A stretch of DNA of 64,000 nt from Rhizobium sp. Root1220 (GCF_001426265.1 NZ_LMDG01000002.1:146050-210049), one strand, 5' to 3'. Positions 1-8,670 are shown, numbered from the stretch's first letter. The notes: generated by a model not told the origin, from the letters alone. Translations and numbers: made by a program.

Positions 1-983
1 CATTCTCGGGCGCTCAGGCTGCCGACGCCATCGTCGCTGCTGAACCGGAAGCCGTCGAATACGTCCGCGTTTGCGACGCTTACGGCACTGGCTACTTCTA
101 CATCCCGGGCACGGAAACCTGCCTGAAGATCAACGGCTATATCCGCTTCCAGGTCAACGCGAAGCCGAACGCCAGCGGCACCTCTGACTGGGATGCCGTC
201 ACGCGCGGTCAGCTCCAGTTCACTGCCAAGAGCGATACAGAATACGGCCCCCTCACTGGCGTTATTGTTTTGCAGGCGAATGCCGACAACAATACCAATC
301 AGGAAACGCATCTCGACTCGGCGTACCTTGATGTCGCTGGCTTCCGCGCTGGTCTGTTCTACAGCTGGTGGGACGATGGTCTCTCGGGTGAAACCGACGA
401 TATCGGCAGCCCGGTCACGCTGCACAACTCGATCCGCTATCAGTATCAAAGCGGCGACTTCTACGCTGGTATCTCTGTTGACGAGCTGGAAGACAGCCCG
501 TTCTACAACGGCGAAGTGCCGAACAACGAAGGTATTGCTGTCGGCATCGGTGGCAAGGCTGGTGCCTTCTCGTACCAGGTCACGGCTGGCTATGACTTCG
601 ACAACGAAGCCGTTGCTGTCCGCGCCATGGGCACGGTTGCAATTGGTCCTGGCACAGTCGGCCTCGCAGCCGTCTATGCTGATGCACCTGGCGCATACTA
701 CAACGCTGCACAGTGGGCTATCGCTGCCGAGTACGCTATCCAGGCTACCGACAAGCTGAAGATCACCCCCGGTGCTCAGTGGTATGGTGACTACGGTGTT
801 AATGCTACTCCGGCTGGTGGCGGCGACGCTGACTTCAACAGCGGCGATGCATGGCGCGTTGGTCTGACGGTCGATTACCAGATCGCCGAGAACTTCTACG
901 CCAAGGCTAGCGTCCAGTACACTAATCCGGACGATTTCAGCGACGTCACGACCGGCTACTTCCGCCTGCAGCGTGCGTTCTAA
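1..983 (+). CDS. Porin_2-family outer-membrane porin, 5' truncated by window edge
   Basis: The reading frame is open from base 3 to the TAA at 981-983, so the signal peptide and start lie outside the window. The visible N-terminus ends a signal peptide (SGAQAADA) and continues VRVCDAYGTGYFYIPGTETC, the hallmark opening of the alphaproteobacterial Porin_2 family (RopA/Omp type). Two cysteines flank the first strand. The remainder is alternating aromatic/glycine beta-strand sequence and ends in F (LQRAF), as expected for BAM-dependent outer-membrane insertion. The role is general diffusion of small hydrophilic solutes across the outer membrane. The family call is firm; which rhizobial paralogue it is cannot be told. 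Confidence 0.93.
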   Translation, partial: FSGAQAADAIVAAEPEAVEYVRVCDAYGTGYFYIPGTETCLKINGYIRFQVNAKPNASGTSDWDAVTRGQLQFTAKSDTEYGPLTGVIVLQANADNNTNQETHLDSAYLDVAGFRAGLFYSWWDDGLSGETDDIGSPVTLHNSIRYQYQSGDFYAGISVDELEDSPFYNGEVPNNEGIAVGIGGKAGAFSYQVTAGYDFDNEAVAVRAMGTVAIGPGTVGLAAVYADAPGAYYNAAQWAIAAEYAIQATDKLKITPGAQWYGDYGVNATPAGGGDADFNSGDAWRVGLTVDYQIAENFYAKASVQYTNPDDFSDVTTGYFRLQRAF

Positions 984-999
984 TATCCTAAGTCAAACG

Positions 1000-1029
1000 T
1001 TGCGCTGGCCTGGAAATGGTCCAGCGCAA
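1000..1029 (+). terminator. Hairpin downstream of porin gene
   Basis: A 9-bp perfect stem (1000-1008 with 1021-1029, TTGCGCTGG/CCAGCGCAA) with a 12-nt loop starts 16 bases after the porin stop. There is no clear U-tract, so it could be a weak terminator or an mRNA 3'-end stabiliser. Confidence 0.5.
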
Positions 1030-1110
1030 ACTGCGCCAACTGTCTTCTGATCAGATTGACCTCCGATCAGCTTAGGAAGGGTTGCCTGGTTCCCTGCCGG
1101 GCGACCCTTT

Positions 1111-1560
1111 TCAAATAGGGCTGACTGATTTCCGCGCCTCCAGCCGCCGAAGCTCGGCAATACTGTCGCCGACGGTGACTGACCCAAGCATATCCACCAC
1201 GGCCTGCTCCGCCCGATCGCAAAGATATTCAGAGAGATCGCCGATATTCTCACCGACAAGACCTTCGTGTGGAATATCGTGCCGCGTCGCCCAGATCTTC
1301 TTCTCGCCGGTCACGGCCGCATAGATCTCGCTGAGCAAAATCTCGTTGCGCGAACGCCCGAGACGGATGCCGCCCTTGCCGCCCACGGAAGAGATCAGAA
1401 TGCCGCTATCGTTCAGCGGCAGGAGCAACTTGCGCACAAAGCTTGCGCTCGTATCCAGCCCGCGCGCAAGTGACTGGCTGGTTGTTCGAATTTCGGCCTC
1501 TTGATTGACCGCGACGCTTATCACGATCTGCAGAGCTGTCGAAAACCGTGTATCGATCAT
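1111..1560 (-). CDS. Rrf2-family transcriptional regulator
   Basis: This 149-residue protein opens MIDTRFSTALQIVISVA, typical of Rrf2 winged-helix regulators. The recognition region is near residues 25-70 (SQSLARGLDTSASFVRKLLLPL followed by the GGKGGIRLGR wing). It has only one cysteine (C114), so it lacks the three-Cys cluster that binds Fe-S in IscR, NsrR and RirA and probably senses something other than an iron-sulfur state. It is monocistronic and converges on the porin gene. Two palindromes lie upstream at 1624-1651 and may be its own operator. The family call is strong; the ligand and target genes are unknown. Confidence 0.85.
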   Translation of the reverse strand: MIDTRFSTALQIVISVAVNQEAEIRTTSQSLARGLDTSASFVRKLLLPLNDSGILISSVGGKGGIRLGRSRNEILLSEIYAAVTGEKKIWATRHDIPHEGLVGENIGDLSEYLCDRAEQAVVDMLGSVTVGDSIAELRRLEARKSVSPI

Positions 1561-1623
1561 GCCGAACCTGGAGCCCTATATCTGAAGCCAGTCCATCGGC
1601 ACCCCGCGCCTCCGGACTTGAAG

Positions 1624-1651
1624 TCTGTATGACAGATATTTCCCGCGGGAA
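1624..1651 (-). promoter_or_regulatory. Twin palindromes upstream of rrf2-type gene
   Basis: Two dyads sit 64-91 bases upstream of the regulator start: TCTGT-N3-ACAGA at 1624-1636 and the perfect 12-bp TTCCCGCGGGAA at 1640-1651. Their placement in an otherwise empty stretch between two regulator genes suggests operator sites, most simply for autoregulation. Confidence 0.4.
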
Positions 1652-1704
1652 TCGCTTGTCAAGAATTAGGAAGGCGATCACGCCGACTTGAACAGCGCCC
1701 TGCC

Positions 1705-2202
1705 TTACTCCTTGCGCTTCGCCGGTCGAGCACGGCTTTGGGCAGCCGCAAACGAGATCTCGCCCTTGATCTCCCGCATCGCCATCGAGGTTATGGTGCG
1801 CTTGACACCTGGCAGGCGGCTAAGGTCTTCGCGCAGCATCCTGTCGAGAGCGGCCATGTCGACCGTCACGATATGTAGCAGGTAGTCCGCCTCGCCGGTG
1901 GTCGCGTGACAACGCCAGATAAATGGATGCTCGCGCACGGCCGCCTCGAATTCCGCCGATACCTCGAAATCGATCGAGACCTGAATAAATGCTTCGATGC
2001 CGAAGCCGAGTTTTGCAGGATCGAGACGCGCGGCGTAGCCGCGGATGATGCCAGCCTCTTCAAGCGCCTTCACGCGCTTCCAGCACGGCGTCTTGCTGAC
2101 ACCCACCTCGTCGGCCAGCGCCGCGAACGAGATACGCGCGTCAGCTTCTAACGCGCCGATGATCTTTCTATCGATATTATCGAGCACCAGATGTTCCATC
2201 AT
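1705..2202 (-). CDS. Lrp/AsnC-family regulator, probably of kynA
   Basis: A classic Lrp/AsnC protein: N-terminal HTH (LDNIDRKIIGALEADARISF, ALADEVGVSKTPCWKRVKAL, residues about 5-55) followed by a RAM effector domain (FIQVSIDF...VTGEADYLLHIV-type core) and a basic tail. The start is placed at the double Met at 2202/2199, preceded by GGGTGG; a Met farther upstream adds five residues with no clear ribosome site. It is divergent from the tryptophan 2,3-dioxygenase gene 135 bp away. That is the arrangement known for KynR-type Lrp regulators, which sense kynurenine in other proteobacteria. Control of kynA is inferred from position only. Confidence 0.88.
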   Translation of the reverse strand: MMEHLVLDNIDRKIIGALEADARISFAALADEVGVSKTPCWKRVKALEEAGIIRGYAARLDPAKLGFGIEAFIQVSIDFEVSAEFEAAVREHPFIWRCHATTGEADYLLHIVTVDMAALDRMLREDLSRLPGVKRTITSMAMREIKGEISFAAAQSRARPAKRKE

Positions 2203-2337
2203 TGTCCACCCAATCATCCAATCGTGCTACGAATGCATCATTTCAAACAACAGAAAGAAACAATGTTCAAGTGGAAAGCGCTAATGTGAAATTTGAGACG
2301 AACAGTATCCGGAACGCAGTCCGCAGGGAGCGCATTG

Positions 2338-3090
2338 ATGATCAAACAAGACTACTATGCCCGCATCGAGGCGCCGGAAATGCGCGACTACGGCGTCTAT
2401 CTGCAATGCGACAAGCTACTAGCCTGTCAGAGGCCGCTCGCCGATATGGCCAATGCCGACGAGTTGCAGTTCCAGATCGTCCATCAGGTCGAAGAGCTAT
2501 GGATGAAGCTCATTACCTATACGCTGGTCGACGTCATCGACTATATCGAGAAGCAGAACACTCACCGCATCGTTACGCTGATGGGTCGCGTCCACAGGCT
2601 GATGCGAATGATGACCGCGCAACTCGATCTGCTCGAAACGATGTCGCCCAAGGAGTATCAGGAAATCCGCCTCCAGCTCGGCAACGGCAGCGGCCAGGAA
2701 TCACCTGGATTCAAGCTGTTGCTTCGCATTCCGCCCGACCTCTGGCGAGCCTTCAAGGCTTCATATCTCGACGGCCGTCAACTGACGGTGGAAGACGTCT
2801 ACGATGCTGGGTACGATCATGGCGACAGTTATGTGGTCGCCGAAGCGCTGATTGAATTCGACGAACTGTTCCAGAAGTTCCGTGCCAATCACCTCTACCT
2901 CATTCACCGCTCTATCGGCCTTGGCTCGAAGTCCCTCAAGGGCCGGCCCGTCGAAATGCTCGAGGGTGGCGCCCGACACCGCTTCTTCCCCGAGCTTTGG
3001 GATATTCGCTGTACAATGACTGACCGGTGGGGTGGCCAGTACGGCGTCGTCCGCGATTCCATAAGCCATCCCGAGGCGGCGGCGGAATAG
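2338..3090 (+). CDS. kynA: Tryptophan 2,3-dioxygenase (heme)
   Basis: A 250-residue enzyme that opens the indole ring of L-tryptophan to N-formylkynurenine, the first step of the kynurenine pathway, in the cytoplasm. Family motifs are clear: the distal-His segment FQIVHQVEELWMK (H49), the substrate-binding segment EIRLQLGNGSGQESPGF (R111), the proximal heme-ligand region FRANHLYLIHRSIG (H185) and HRFFPELWDIR near the C-terminus. The start is the ATG at 2338, preceded by GGGAG; the upstream extension has no ribosome site. At 250 residues it is a little short for bacterial enzymes. No formamidase or kynureninase gene is nearby, so the rest of the pathway must be elsewhere. Confidence 0.92.
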   Translation: MIKQDYYARIEAPEMRDYGVYLQCDKLLACQRPLADMANADELQFQIVHQVEELWMKLITYTLVDVIDYIEKQNTHRIVTLMGRVHRLMRMMTAQLDLLETMSPKEYQEIRLQLGNGSGQESPGFKLLLRIPPDLWRAFKASYLDGRQLTVEDVYDAGYDHGDSYVVAEALIEFDELFQKFRANHLYLIHRSIGLGSKSLKGRPVEMLEGGARHRFFPELWDIRCTMTDRWGGQYGVVRDSISHPEAAAE

Positions 3091-3095
3091 AAGTC

Positions 3096-4388
3096 TCAGG
3101 CTGCGGTATCCAACCTGTCACGCAACATGCTCCACGGCAGGAGCATGTTGGGTGCATGTCGCATCAGGCCATGGAACGGTATCGGCGCGGGCGGTGCGCA
3201 GGGGATTGCCAGATCGCGCGCTTCGGTTCCTCCCGCCCAGTCGGCCAACGCTCGTCCCATCGCCGTGGTCATGGCAATGCCGCGTCCGTTGCAGGCGAAA
3301 CCGGCGATCAGCCCCGGCCCCATATCCACGAGATGCGGGAGAAAATCGGGCTGGACCGCAGCCACTCCCGACCATGAAAAGTCCAGTGGCGGCAGATCCG
3401 GGAGATCCAGATGCCGGGCAAGGCGGCGATGGATGACCTCCGGAACGCGGTCGTCAGCCCCCGGCCCCAGCACGTGCATGCCGCCGCTGATCAACCGGTT
3501 CGCAGCATCGAAGCGGAAAGTGAAGAGGTTGCGCCTGGTATCGGAAACGCATTGACCGCTCGACAGCAGACGTTTGCGGACATCGCGCGGCAACGGATTC
3601 GTGGCGATCTGGAATACCTTCAACGGGAAATAGGTTCGTCGCAGCGTCGGCAGCAGCGGTCCGCCGTAGGCGTTGGTCGCGACGACCACCTTTCCCGCTC
3701 GAACGACACCCGACCTGGTTCCGAGGACCCAGCCGTCGCCGGACCGATCGATCGCAGTTACCCGCGTTCCCTCGAAAATAAGCGCTCCGGCGCGCGCGGA
3801 GGCATCCGCCAGACCGCGTGCGTACTCCACCGGATTGAGAACGCCGCCCGATCGGTCAACCCAACCGCCGAAATAGTCCCGCGCGCCCGTGAGCTCGGCA
3901 ACGGCGGCCTTCGACAGCACCTCTACCGGCCTTCCGCGCTCAGCCCACTGGCCAGCCCGGGACTTCACTTTCTCAAACGCATCAGGCGAATGCGCTGGTT
4001 GTATCCAGCCGCTTTGCAGCGCATCGCAAACGATCCCATGTCGCTCGATCAGGTTGAACACGAGGTCTGCGCTGCCCGCAGCAAAGTGGATCAGTCGCTC
4101 GCCGCGCTCCTCTCCCAGAGAAGCGAGAACATTGACAGGGTCCATTTTGGCGAAGTTCGGCACGACGAAGCCCGCGTTTCGGCCCGTCGCGCCCCAGGCG
4201 ACGATCTCCGCCTCGAGAACGGCAACTGAGATCCCCTTTTCGGCCGCGTGCAATGCGGTCGATAGTCCCGAAAACCCACCCCCAATGATCGCCAGGTCAA
4301 CGTGGAGATTCTTGTCCAAGGCCGGTCGTTGTCTACGGTTGCGGCCGACGGCGTGCCAGAGGGAAAGCCCCTGCTCCGGCGTCGTCAT
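3096..4388 (-). CDS. DAO-family FAD-dependent oxidoreductase
   Basis: A 430-residue flavoprotein with a dinucleotide-binding fold at residues 31-50 (DLAIIGGGFSGLSTALHAAE), the GATGRNAGFV segment typical of glycine oxidase/PuuB-like DAO proteins, and a C-terminal FAD-closing motif (GLIAGFACNGRGIAMTTAMG). Such enzymes oxidise secondary or primary amines or D-amino acids, giving an imine and H2O2. It is the last gene of the leftward livGFHM operon and overlaps livM by 4 bp. It is therefore likely to deaminate the compound that the transporter imports. The exact amine cannot be read from sequence; gamma-glutamylputrescine oxidase is one alternative. Confidence 0.85.
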   Translation of the reverse strand: MTTPEQGLSLWHAVGRNRRQRPALDKNLHVDLAIIGGGFSGLSTALHAAEKGISVAVLEAEIVAWGATGRNAGFVVPNFAKMDPVNVLASLGEERGERLIHFAAGSADLVFNLIERHGIVCDALQSGWIQPAHSPDAFEKVKSRAGQWAERGRPVEVLSKAAVAELTGARDYFGGWVDRSGGVLNPVEYARGLADASARAGALIFEGTRVTAIDRSGDGWVLGTRSGVVRAGKVVVATNAYGGPLLPTLRRTYFPLKVFQIATNPLPRDVRKRLLSSGQCVSDTRRNLFTFRFDAANRLISGGMHVLGPGADDRVPEVIHRRLARHLDLPDLPPLDFSWSGVAAVQPDFLPHLVDMGPGLIAGFACNGRGIAMTTAMGRALADWAGGTEARDLAIPCAPPAPIPFHGLMRHAPNMLLPWSMLRDRLDTAA

Positions 4389-5365
4389 GGCCCGTTGCTG
4401 CCTTCAGCGGCTTGCGTCTTGGCACGCTTTCCAAACCGCAGGCGTCGCGGCATGTCGCCGAACAGGCCGTTCGGCCGCACCAGAAGAATGACGCATAGCA
4501 TCACGCCGATGGCGACGATCTGCAGCGACGCAGCGCGGGCCTGCTGCTCCGGCGAAAACAAGACGCTCGTCAAAGCGCCCGAACCGGCCCAGATCGCCCA
4601 GACAAGAATGCTGCCGATCACGGCCCCCTTGTTGCTGCCAGACCCGCCGACAATCAGCATCACCCAGACCTGGAAGGTGAGCGTCGGCACGTAGTTGTCA
4701 GGCGCGATGAAGCCGATGAAATGTGCCTGCACGGCACCCGCCAGTCCCATGATCGCACCACCAACGGCAAACGCCTGAACGCGGTAGAAGCGTGCGCTTT
4801 TGCCGAGAGAAATTGCGGCGCGCTCGTCTTCGCGCAACGCCTTCAGCACTCTGCCCCAAGGGCTGTGGGAGAGGTGTTCGAGCGCCAGGTAGACGGCAAG
4901 CGTGACGATCGCGACGATCGCGAGATTGGACAGGTTGAAGAGCAGCGGCGTTTCGGCCAGACCACCGAAGGGGCGCGGGATAAAGCCGATGCCGAAGGCG
5001 CCGCCGGTCAACGGCTGCGAATTCAATGCGACCAGCTGAACAACGACGGCAACGCCGAACGTCGTGATCGCGAGGTAGTCCGATTTCAGCCGCAAAGTGG
5101 CGACGCCGGTGATTCCCGCGGCGATGCAGGTGACGACCATTGCGCCCAGCCATCCGATCAGGATCGGCATGCCGAAGCCGCCGAGGCGTGCCGGATCGTC
5201 GGGTGTCGTCAGGATCGCGGAGGTGTAAGCCCCGATTGCCACGAACCCTGCCAGCCCGACATTGAAGAGGCCGGTCAGCCCCCATTGCAGATTGAGCCCG
5301 AGACTGATCAGCGAAAAGATAAGCGCCGTGGTCAGGAAGAACGCGCCGTAGCCGAGAAGATCCAT
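4385..5365 (-). CDS. livM: Branched-chain-type ABC transporter permease LivM
   Basis: A 326-residue hydrophobic protein with several membrane segments and the conserved LivM pattern LNLQWGLTGLFNVGLAGFVA near the N-terminus and MGLAGAVQAHFIGFI later. The start is the ATG at 5365, which overlaps the TGA of livH in an ATGA junction; the longer open frame upstream lies inside livH. It forms the inner-membrane channel together with LivH. The substrate class of LivHM systems is broad (branched-chain amino acids, amides, urea, aromatic acids), so the name denotes family only. It belongs to the leftward five-gene operon livG-F-H-M-oxidase. Confidence 0.92.
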   Translation of the reverse strand: MDLLGYGAFFLTTALIFSLISLGLNLQWGLTGLFNVGLAGFVAIGAYTSAILTTPDDPARLGGFGMPILIGWLGAMVVTCIAAGITGVATLRLKSDYLAITTFGVAVVVQLVALNSQPLTGGAFGIGFIPRPFGGLAETPLLFNLSNLAIVAIVTLAVYLALEHLSHSPWGRVLKALREDERAAISLGKSARFYRVQAFAVGGAIMGLAGAVQAHFIGFIAPDNYVPTLTFQVWVMLIVGGSGSNKGAVIGSILVWAIWAGSGALTSVLFSPEQQARAASLQIVAIGVMLCVILLVRPNGLFGDMPRRLRFGKRAKTQAAEGSNGP

Positions 5366-6273
5366 CACCGCTCCTTCACTCCGAAAAGGCCGATCGGCCG
5401 GACGAACAGAACTGCCATCAGAATGAGGAAGGAAATGGCCGCGCGCCATTCCGCACCGATCAACTGAACGGCGCCGGCCTCGGCCACGCCGATGATCAGG
5501 CCACCGAGAACCGCACCCGGTACGCTGCCGATACCGCCGAGGATCGCCGCTGCAAACATCGGCAGCAGCATGTCGAAACCCATCAGCGGCCGGATCTGTA
5601 CGAGGATGCCGATCATCACGCCGGCAACACAGGCAAGCCCGCCGCCGACGATCCAGGTCAACCGAACGACTTTTGCCACATCGATGCCGACGATGCGCGC
5701 GAGCGCCGGATTCTGACTGAGAGCCTGCATCGAGCGGCCCGCCTGTGTTCGTGTCATCATCAGATGGACGGAGGCGACGAGCACCGCTGTCACCAGAAGC
5801 AATGCAATCTGGTCTGCGGTGATGCGAATACCGAACCCCACGGGCATGGCGATCTGGATGGCGCGGCTGAAATAGGTTGGGCGCGACGTGAACAGGAACT
5901 CCAGCAGGCTTCGCAGCGCCATGGAAGCGCCAAAGCTCGCCATCACGACGATGATCGCCTGTCCCTTGGCGCGCAGCCGAGCGAAAAGAACCAGATCGAG
6001 AAGCAGTGCAAGCAATCCCGTGAATGCCATGCCGACGATGACCGCAACGATCAGCGGCCAGCCGAAGGACAGGGCCCCGATCGGTGCAACCTTGCCGAAG
6101 ACGGCGCCTATGGCCGTGACGGCGGCAAGCGTCGCATAGGTTCCCCAGGCCATGAAGTCACCGTGAGCGAAATTGGAAAAGCGCAGGATCGAATAGGTCA
6201 GCGTTACGCCGATGGCGCCGAGACCGACCATCGAGCCTGTCAAAAGGCCGTCGACGATGAATTGGAGGCTCAT
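5365..6273 (-). CDS. livH: Branched-chain-type ABC transporter permease LivH
   Basis: A 302-residue polytopic permease. It shows the LivH N-terminus (IVDGLLTGSMVGLGAIGVTL, YSILRFSNFAHGDFM) and the diagnostic C-terminal PMFAAAILGGIGSVPGAVLGG. It pairs with LivM to make the translocation pore. The gene overlaps livF upstream and livM downstream by 4 bp each, indicating translational coupling and equal stoichiometry. No disruption is seen. The imported substrate is unknown, but the co-regulated genes suggest an amine- or amide-containing compound. Confidence 0.93.
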   Translation of the reverse strand: MSLQFIVDGLLTGSMVGLGAIGVTLTYSILRFSNFAHGDFMAWGTYATLAAVTAIGAVFGKVAPIGALSFGWPLIVAVIVGMAFTGLLALLLDLVLFARLRAKGQAIIVVMASFGASMALRSLLEFLFTSRPTYFSRAIQIAMPVGFGIRITADQIALLLVTAVLVASVHLMMTRTQAGRSMQALSQNPALARIVGIDVAKVVRLTWIVGGGLACVAGVMIGILVQIRPLMGFDMLLPMFAAAILGGIGSVPGAVLGGLIIGVAEAGAVQLIGAEWRAAISFLILMAVLFVRPIGLFGVKER

Positions 6274-7019
6274 GGCGCATCTCCCGTCTTAGCGTGAGCC
6301 GATCGCTGGCCGAGATAGAGTTCGGCAACGACTGGATCATTCCAGAGTTCGGAGGCCACGCCTTCGTGGCGATCCTTGCCTTCGACCAGCACATAGGCAC
6401 GGTCGCCGATCGCGAGCGCTGCCCTAGCGTTCTGCTCGACAAGCAGGATCGTGACGCCTGATTTGCGGATGGTGCTCAGCATTTCGAAAACCATGGAGAC
6501 GAATTTCGGCGAGAGCCCAGCCGAGGGCTCGTCCAGCACCAGCACCTTCGGATGAACGATCAGCGCCCGTGCGACAGCGAGCATCTGGCGCTGGCCGCCG
6601 GAAAGGTTGCCGGCAGCAATGCGGCGATGGCTAGCTAGGTCGGGGAACGCAGCGTACATTTCGTCGATCCGCTTTGGTACCTCGCGCGGCGGAAGGATGC
6701 CACCTGCGACCTTTAGGTTGTCCTCGACGGACATCAGCGGAAAGATGTTCTCGGTCTGCGGCACGAAGGCAAGGCCGAGCCGCACCATGTTGTGAGCGGG
6801 TGCCGCGGTGATATCCTTGCCGTCGAGCAGCACGGTCCCGCCGGTGATCGGCACGAGGCCCGCGACAGCCTTGATGAAACTGGACTTACCCGCCCCGTTC
6901 GGACCGAGCACGACGACAATCTCTCTTTTGTTGACGGCAATCGATGCGCCCCGCACGATCGGCACGCCCGGTTCGTAACCGGCAACGAGATCGCGCACGA
7001 GAAGAACGGGTTCGTTCAT
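6270..7019 (-). CDS. livF: ABC transporter ATP-binding protein LivF
   Basis: A 249-residue ATPase with Walker A GPNGAGKSS (residues 39-47), the signature LSGGQRQMLAVARAL, Walker B VLVLDEPSAGLSP and the switch region ILLVEQNARAAL typical of LivF. It couples ATP hydrolysis to LivHM-mediated uptake, with LivG as the partner subunit. Overlaps of 4 bp with both livG and livH place it firmly in the operon. All catalytic motifs are intact. Confidence 0.94.
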   Translation of the reverse strand: MNEPVLLVRDLVAGYEPGVPIVRGASIAVNKREIVVVLGPNGAGKSSFIKAVAGLVPITGGTVLLDGKDITAAPAHNMVRLGLAFVPQTENIFPLMSVEDNLKVAGGILPPREVPKRIDEMYAAFPDLASHRRIAAGNLSGGQRQMLAVARALIVHPKVLVLDEPSAGLSPKFVSMVFEMLSTIRKSGVTILLVEQNARAALAIGDRAYVLVEGKDRHEGVASELWNDPVVAELYLGQRSAHAKTGDAP

Positions 7020-7816
7020 GCCGCACCGCCGAGGTAGGCTTCGATCACCCGCGGGTCACGTGCGACTTCATCTGCTGTGCCCTCGCAGAGAAGCTGGCCG
7101 CTCGCCATGACGAGTACGCGATTGCAGAGCCGTGTGACCATGTCGATGTTGTGCTCGATCAGCAGGAAGGTGATGCCTCGGGCGTTGATGTCGCGAATGC
7201 GGTCGATGATGACTTCGAGCAGCGTCGCATTGACACCGGCGGCAGGCTCGTCGAGCAGGATGATGGACGGATCCGCCATCATGACACGGGCGAGTTCCAG
7301 CAACTTTCGCTGACCACCGGAGAGCACACGGGCAGGCTCGTACGCCAGTCGCGTCAGCGCCACCAGTCCCAGAAGTTCTTCCGCCTTCTCCTGCGCAGCG
7401 CGCTCTTCCGCCGCCACGCGCCAGGGCATTGCGAAGTTCGCGAGCAACCGTTCTCCCGCCTGCCCTTGCGCGGCGAGCATCACATTCTCGATCAGGGTCA
7501 GGTTCGGAAGGGGTCTCGGGATCTGGAATGTACGGCCAAGCCCGCGCCCGATCCGGCGATGGGCGGCTTCGCTCGAGACCAGAGCACCATTCAGGAAAAT
7601 CTCGCCGCTCGAAGCCGGCACACTGCCTGCAAGAAGGTCGAACATCGTCGTCTTGCCAGCGCCATTCGGGCCGATCAACCCGAGGATTTCGCCGCGCCGG
7701 ACATCGAACGAAACGTCATTGACGGCAGCGATGCCGCCGAAGCGTCGTACCACGTTGCGCGCAGTCAGAACGGGCATATGGGCATCCTCCCCCTGCCGTT
7801 CGATCTTGTCACTCAT
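7016..7816 (-). CDS. livG: ABC transporter ATP-binding protein LivG
   Basis: A 266-residue ATPase with Walker A GPNGAGKTT, signature LSGGQRKLLELARVM, Walker B IILLDEPAAGVN and the longer C-terminal LivG switch FLLIEHNIDMVTRLC. The start chosen is the ATG at 7816, with GAGGG five bases upstream; a longer open frame runs into the divergent promoter and lacks a ribosome site. A further Met in MPVLTARNVVRRF, where the domain proper begins, is an alternative. It is the promoter-proximal gene of the leftward operon, divergent from gntR 118 bp away. Confidence 0.92.
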   Translation of the reverse strand: MSDKIERQGEDAHMPVLTARNVVRRFGGIAAVNDVSFDVRRGEILGLIGPNGAGKTTMFDLLAGSVPASSGEIFLNGALVSSEAAHRRIGRGLGRTFQIPRPLPNLTLIENVMLAAQGQAGERLLANFAMPWRVAAEERAAQEKAEELLGLVALTRLAYEPARVLSGGQRKLLELARVMMADPSIILLDEPAAGVNATLLEVIIDRIRDINARGITFLLIEHNIDMVTRLCNRVLVMASGQLLCEGTADEVARDPRVIEAYLGGAA

Positions 7817-7864
7817 GGATCCCTCTGGTCGAGAATGGTCAACGCCACCCCCTGTTTTTTGATT

Positions 7865-7888
7865 TGTGATCACACTTGCATTGATCAC
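7865..7888. promoter_or_regulatory. Candidate FCD-GntR operator pair in divergent promoter
   Basis: A perfect 10-bp palindrome TGTGATCACA (7865-7874) is followed 15 bp later, centre to centre, by a second TGATCA-centred site (7882-7888, TGATCAC). FadR/FCD regulators bind short dyads with GT-N3-AC spacing, which the first site fits. Both lie between livG and gntR, so one regulator could control both arms. Inferred from sequence and position only. Confidence 0.5.
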
Positions 7889-7934
7889 GCTAATCAGCTT
7901 TACTCGCTTCCGCAAGCCAAAAACAGGACGACAA

Positions 7935-8663
7935 ATGCAAAAGGCTGCCAGCGACAAGAACAACGAAGTCATCGCCGCGCAGCTTGCGCCGGTCGGCCGC
8001 GAGACGGTTCAGGATCGTGTTTATTCGGAACTGCGACGCGCCCTCATCGGCGGCCTTTTCGAGCCCAGCCAGGTCCTGACGATCCGCGGCCTTGCCGATG
8101 CGCTCGTCACCAGCACGATGCCGGTGCGCGAAGCCTTGGGCCGTCTGATCACGGAAAAAGCGCTTGAAGCCCTCCCCAACCGCTCGGTGCGCGTCCCACC
8201 CATAACCCTTGAACGCATCGACGACCTGCTGCGCGCCCGTATTCTGATCGAGGGCGAAGCGATCGCGCTTGCCACAACGCTGATGACATCGCGCCAGATC
8301 GCCACTGTCGAAGCCATGCTCGGCGAATGGGACGAGATGCGCGCACTGAAACACAAGAAAGATGTCGACAGGGAAGTCACCCTCAACCAGAGTTTCCATT
8401 TTGAAATCTATCGTGCCTGCGGCTCCGCCGTCCTGATACCGATGATCGAGAGCCTCTGGCTGCAATCGGGTCCATGCATTCGCGTTGCGATCTACGCGTT
8501 CTCGGACGCGGGCGAGGTCGATACGGCCCAATACCATCGGCGCATCGTTGCAGCCCTTTCCGCCCAGGATGCGCAGGCCGCGCGCGAGGCGCTGGTCGCC
8601 GATATCAGCCGCCCCTTCACTTTCCTCCGCAACAAGATGCAATCGGCCGACAGCAAGGACTGA
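7935..8663 (+). CDS. GntR-family (FCD/FadR-type) transcriptional regulator
   Basis: This 242-residue protein has a winged-helix domain at residues 24-88 (RVYSELRRALIGGLFEPSQ, GLADALVTSTMPVREALGRL) and an all-helical FCD ligand domain at about 95-230 with the family histidines near H155 and H201. The start is the ATG at 7935 with AGGA six bases upstream; an in-frame GTG at 7866 would put coding sequence over the operator palindrome and is less likely. It heads the rightward operon and is divergent from livG. FCD regulators are usually repressors released by an organic acid or the pathway substrate, so it most likely governs both arms. Confidence 0.9.
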   Translation: MQKAASDKNNEVIAAQLAPVGRETVQDRVYSELRRALIGGLFEPSQVLTIRGLADALVTSTMPVREALGRLITEKALEALPNRSVRVPPITLERIDDLLRARILIEGEAIALATTLMTSRQIATVEAMLGEWDEMRALKHKKDVDREVTLNQSFHFEIYRACGSAVLIPMIESLWLQSGPCIRVAIYAFSDAGEVDTAQYHRRIVAALSAQDAQAAREALVADISRPFTFLRNKMQSADSKD

Positions 8664-8670
8664 ACAGGAC

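Noticed and set aside
7866..7934. GTG start giving a longer GntR regulator
   Set aside because: It would translate across the candidate operator and has no ribosome site, whereas the ATG at 7935 has AGGA at good spacing.
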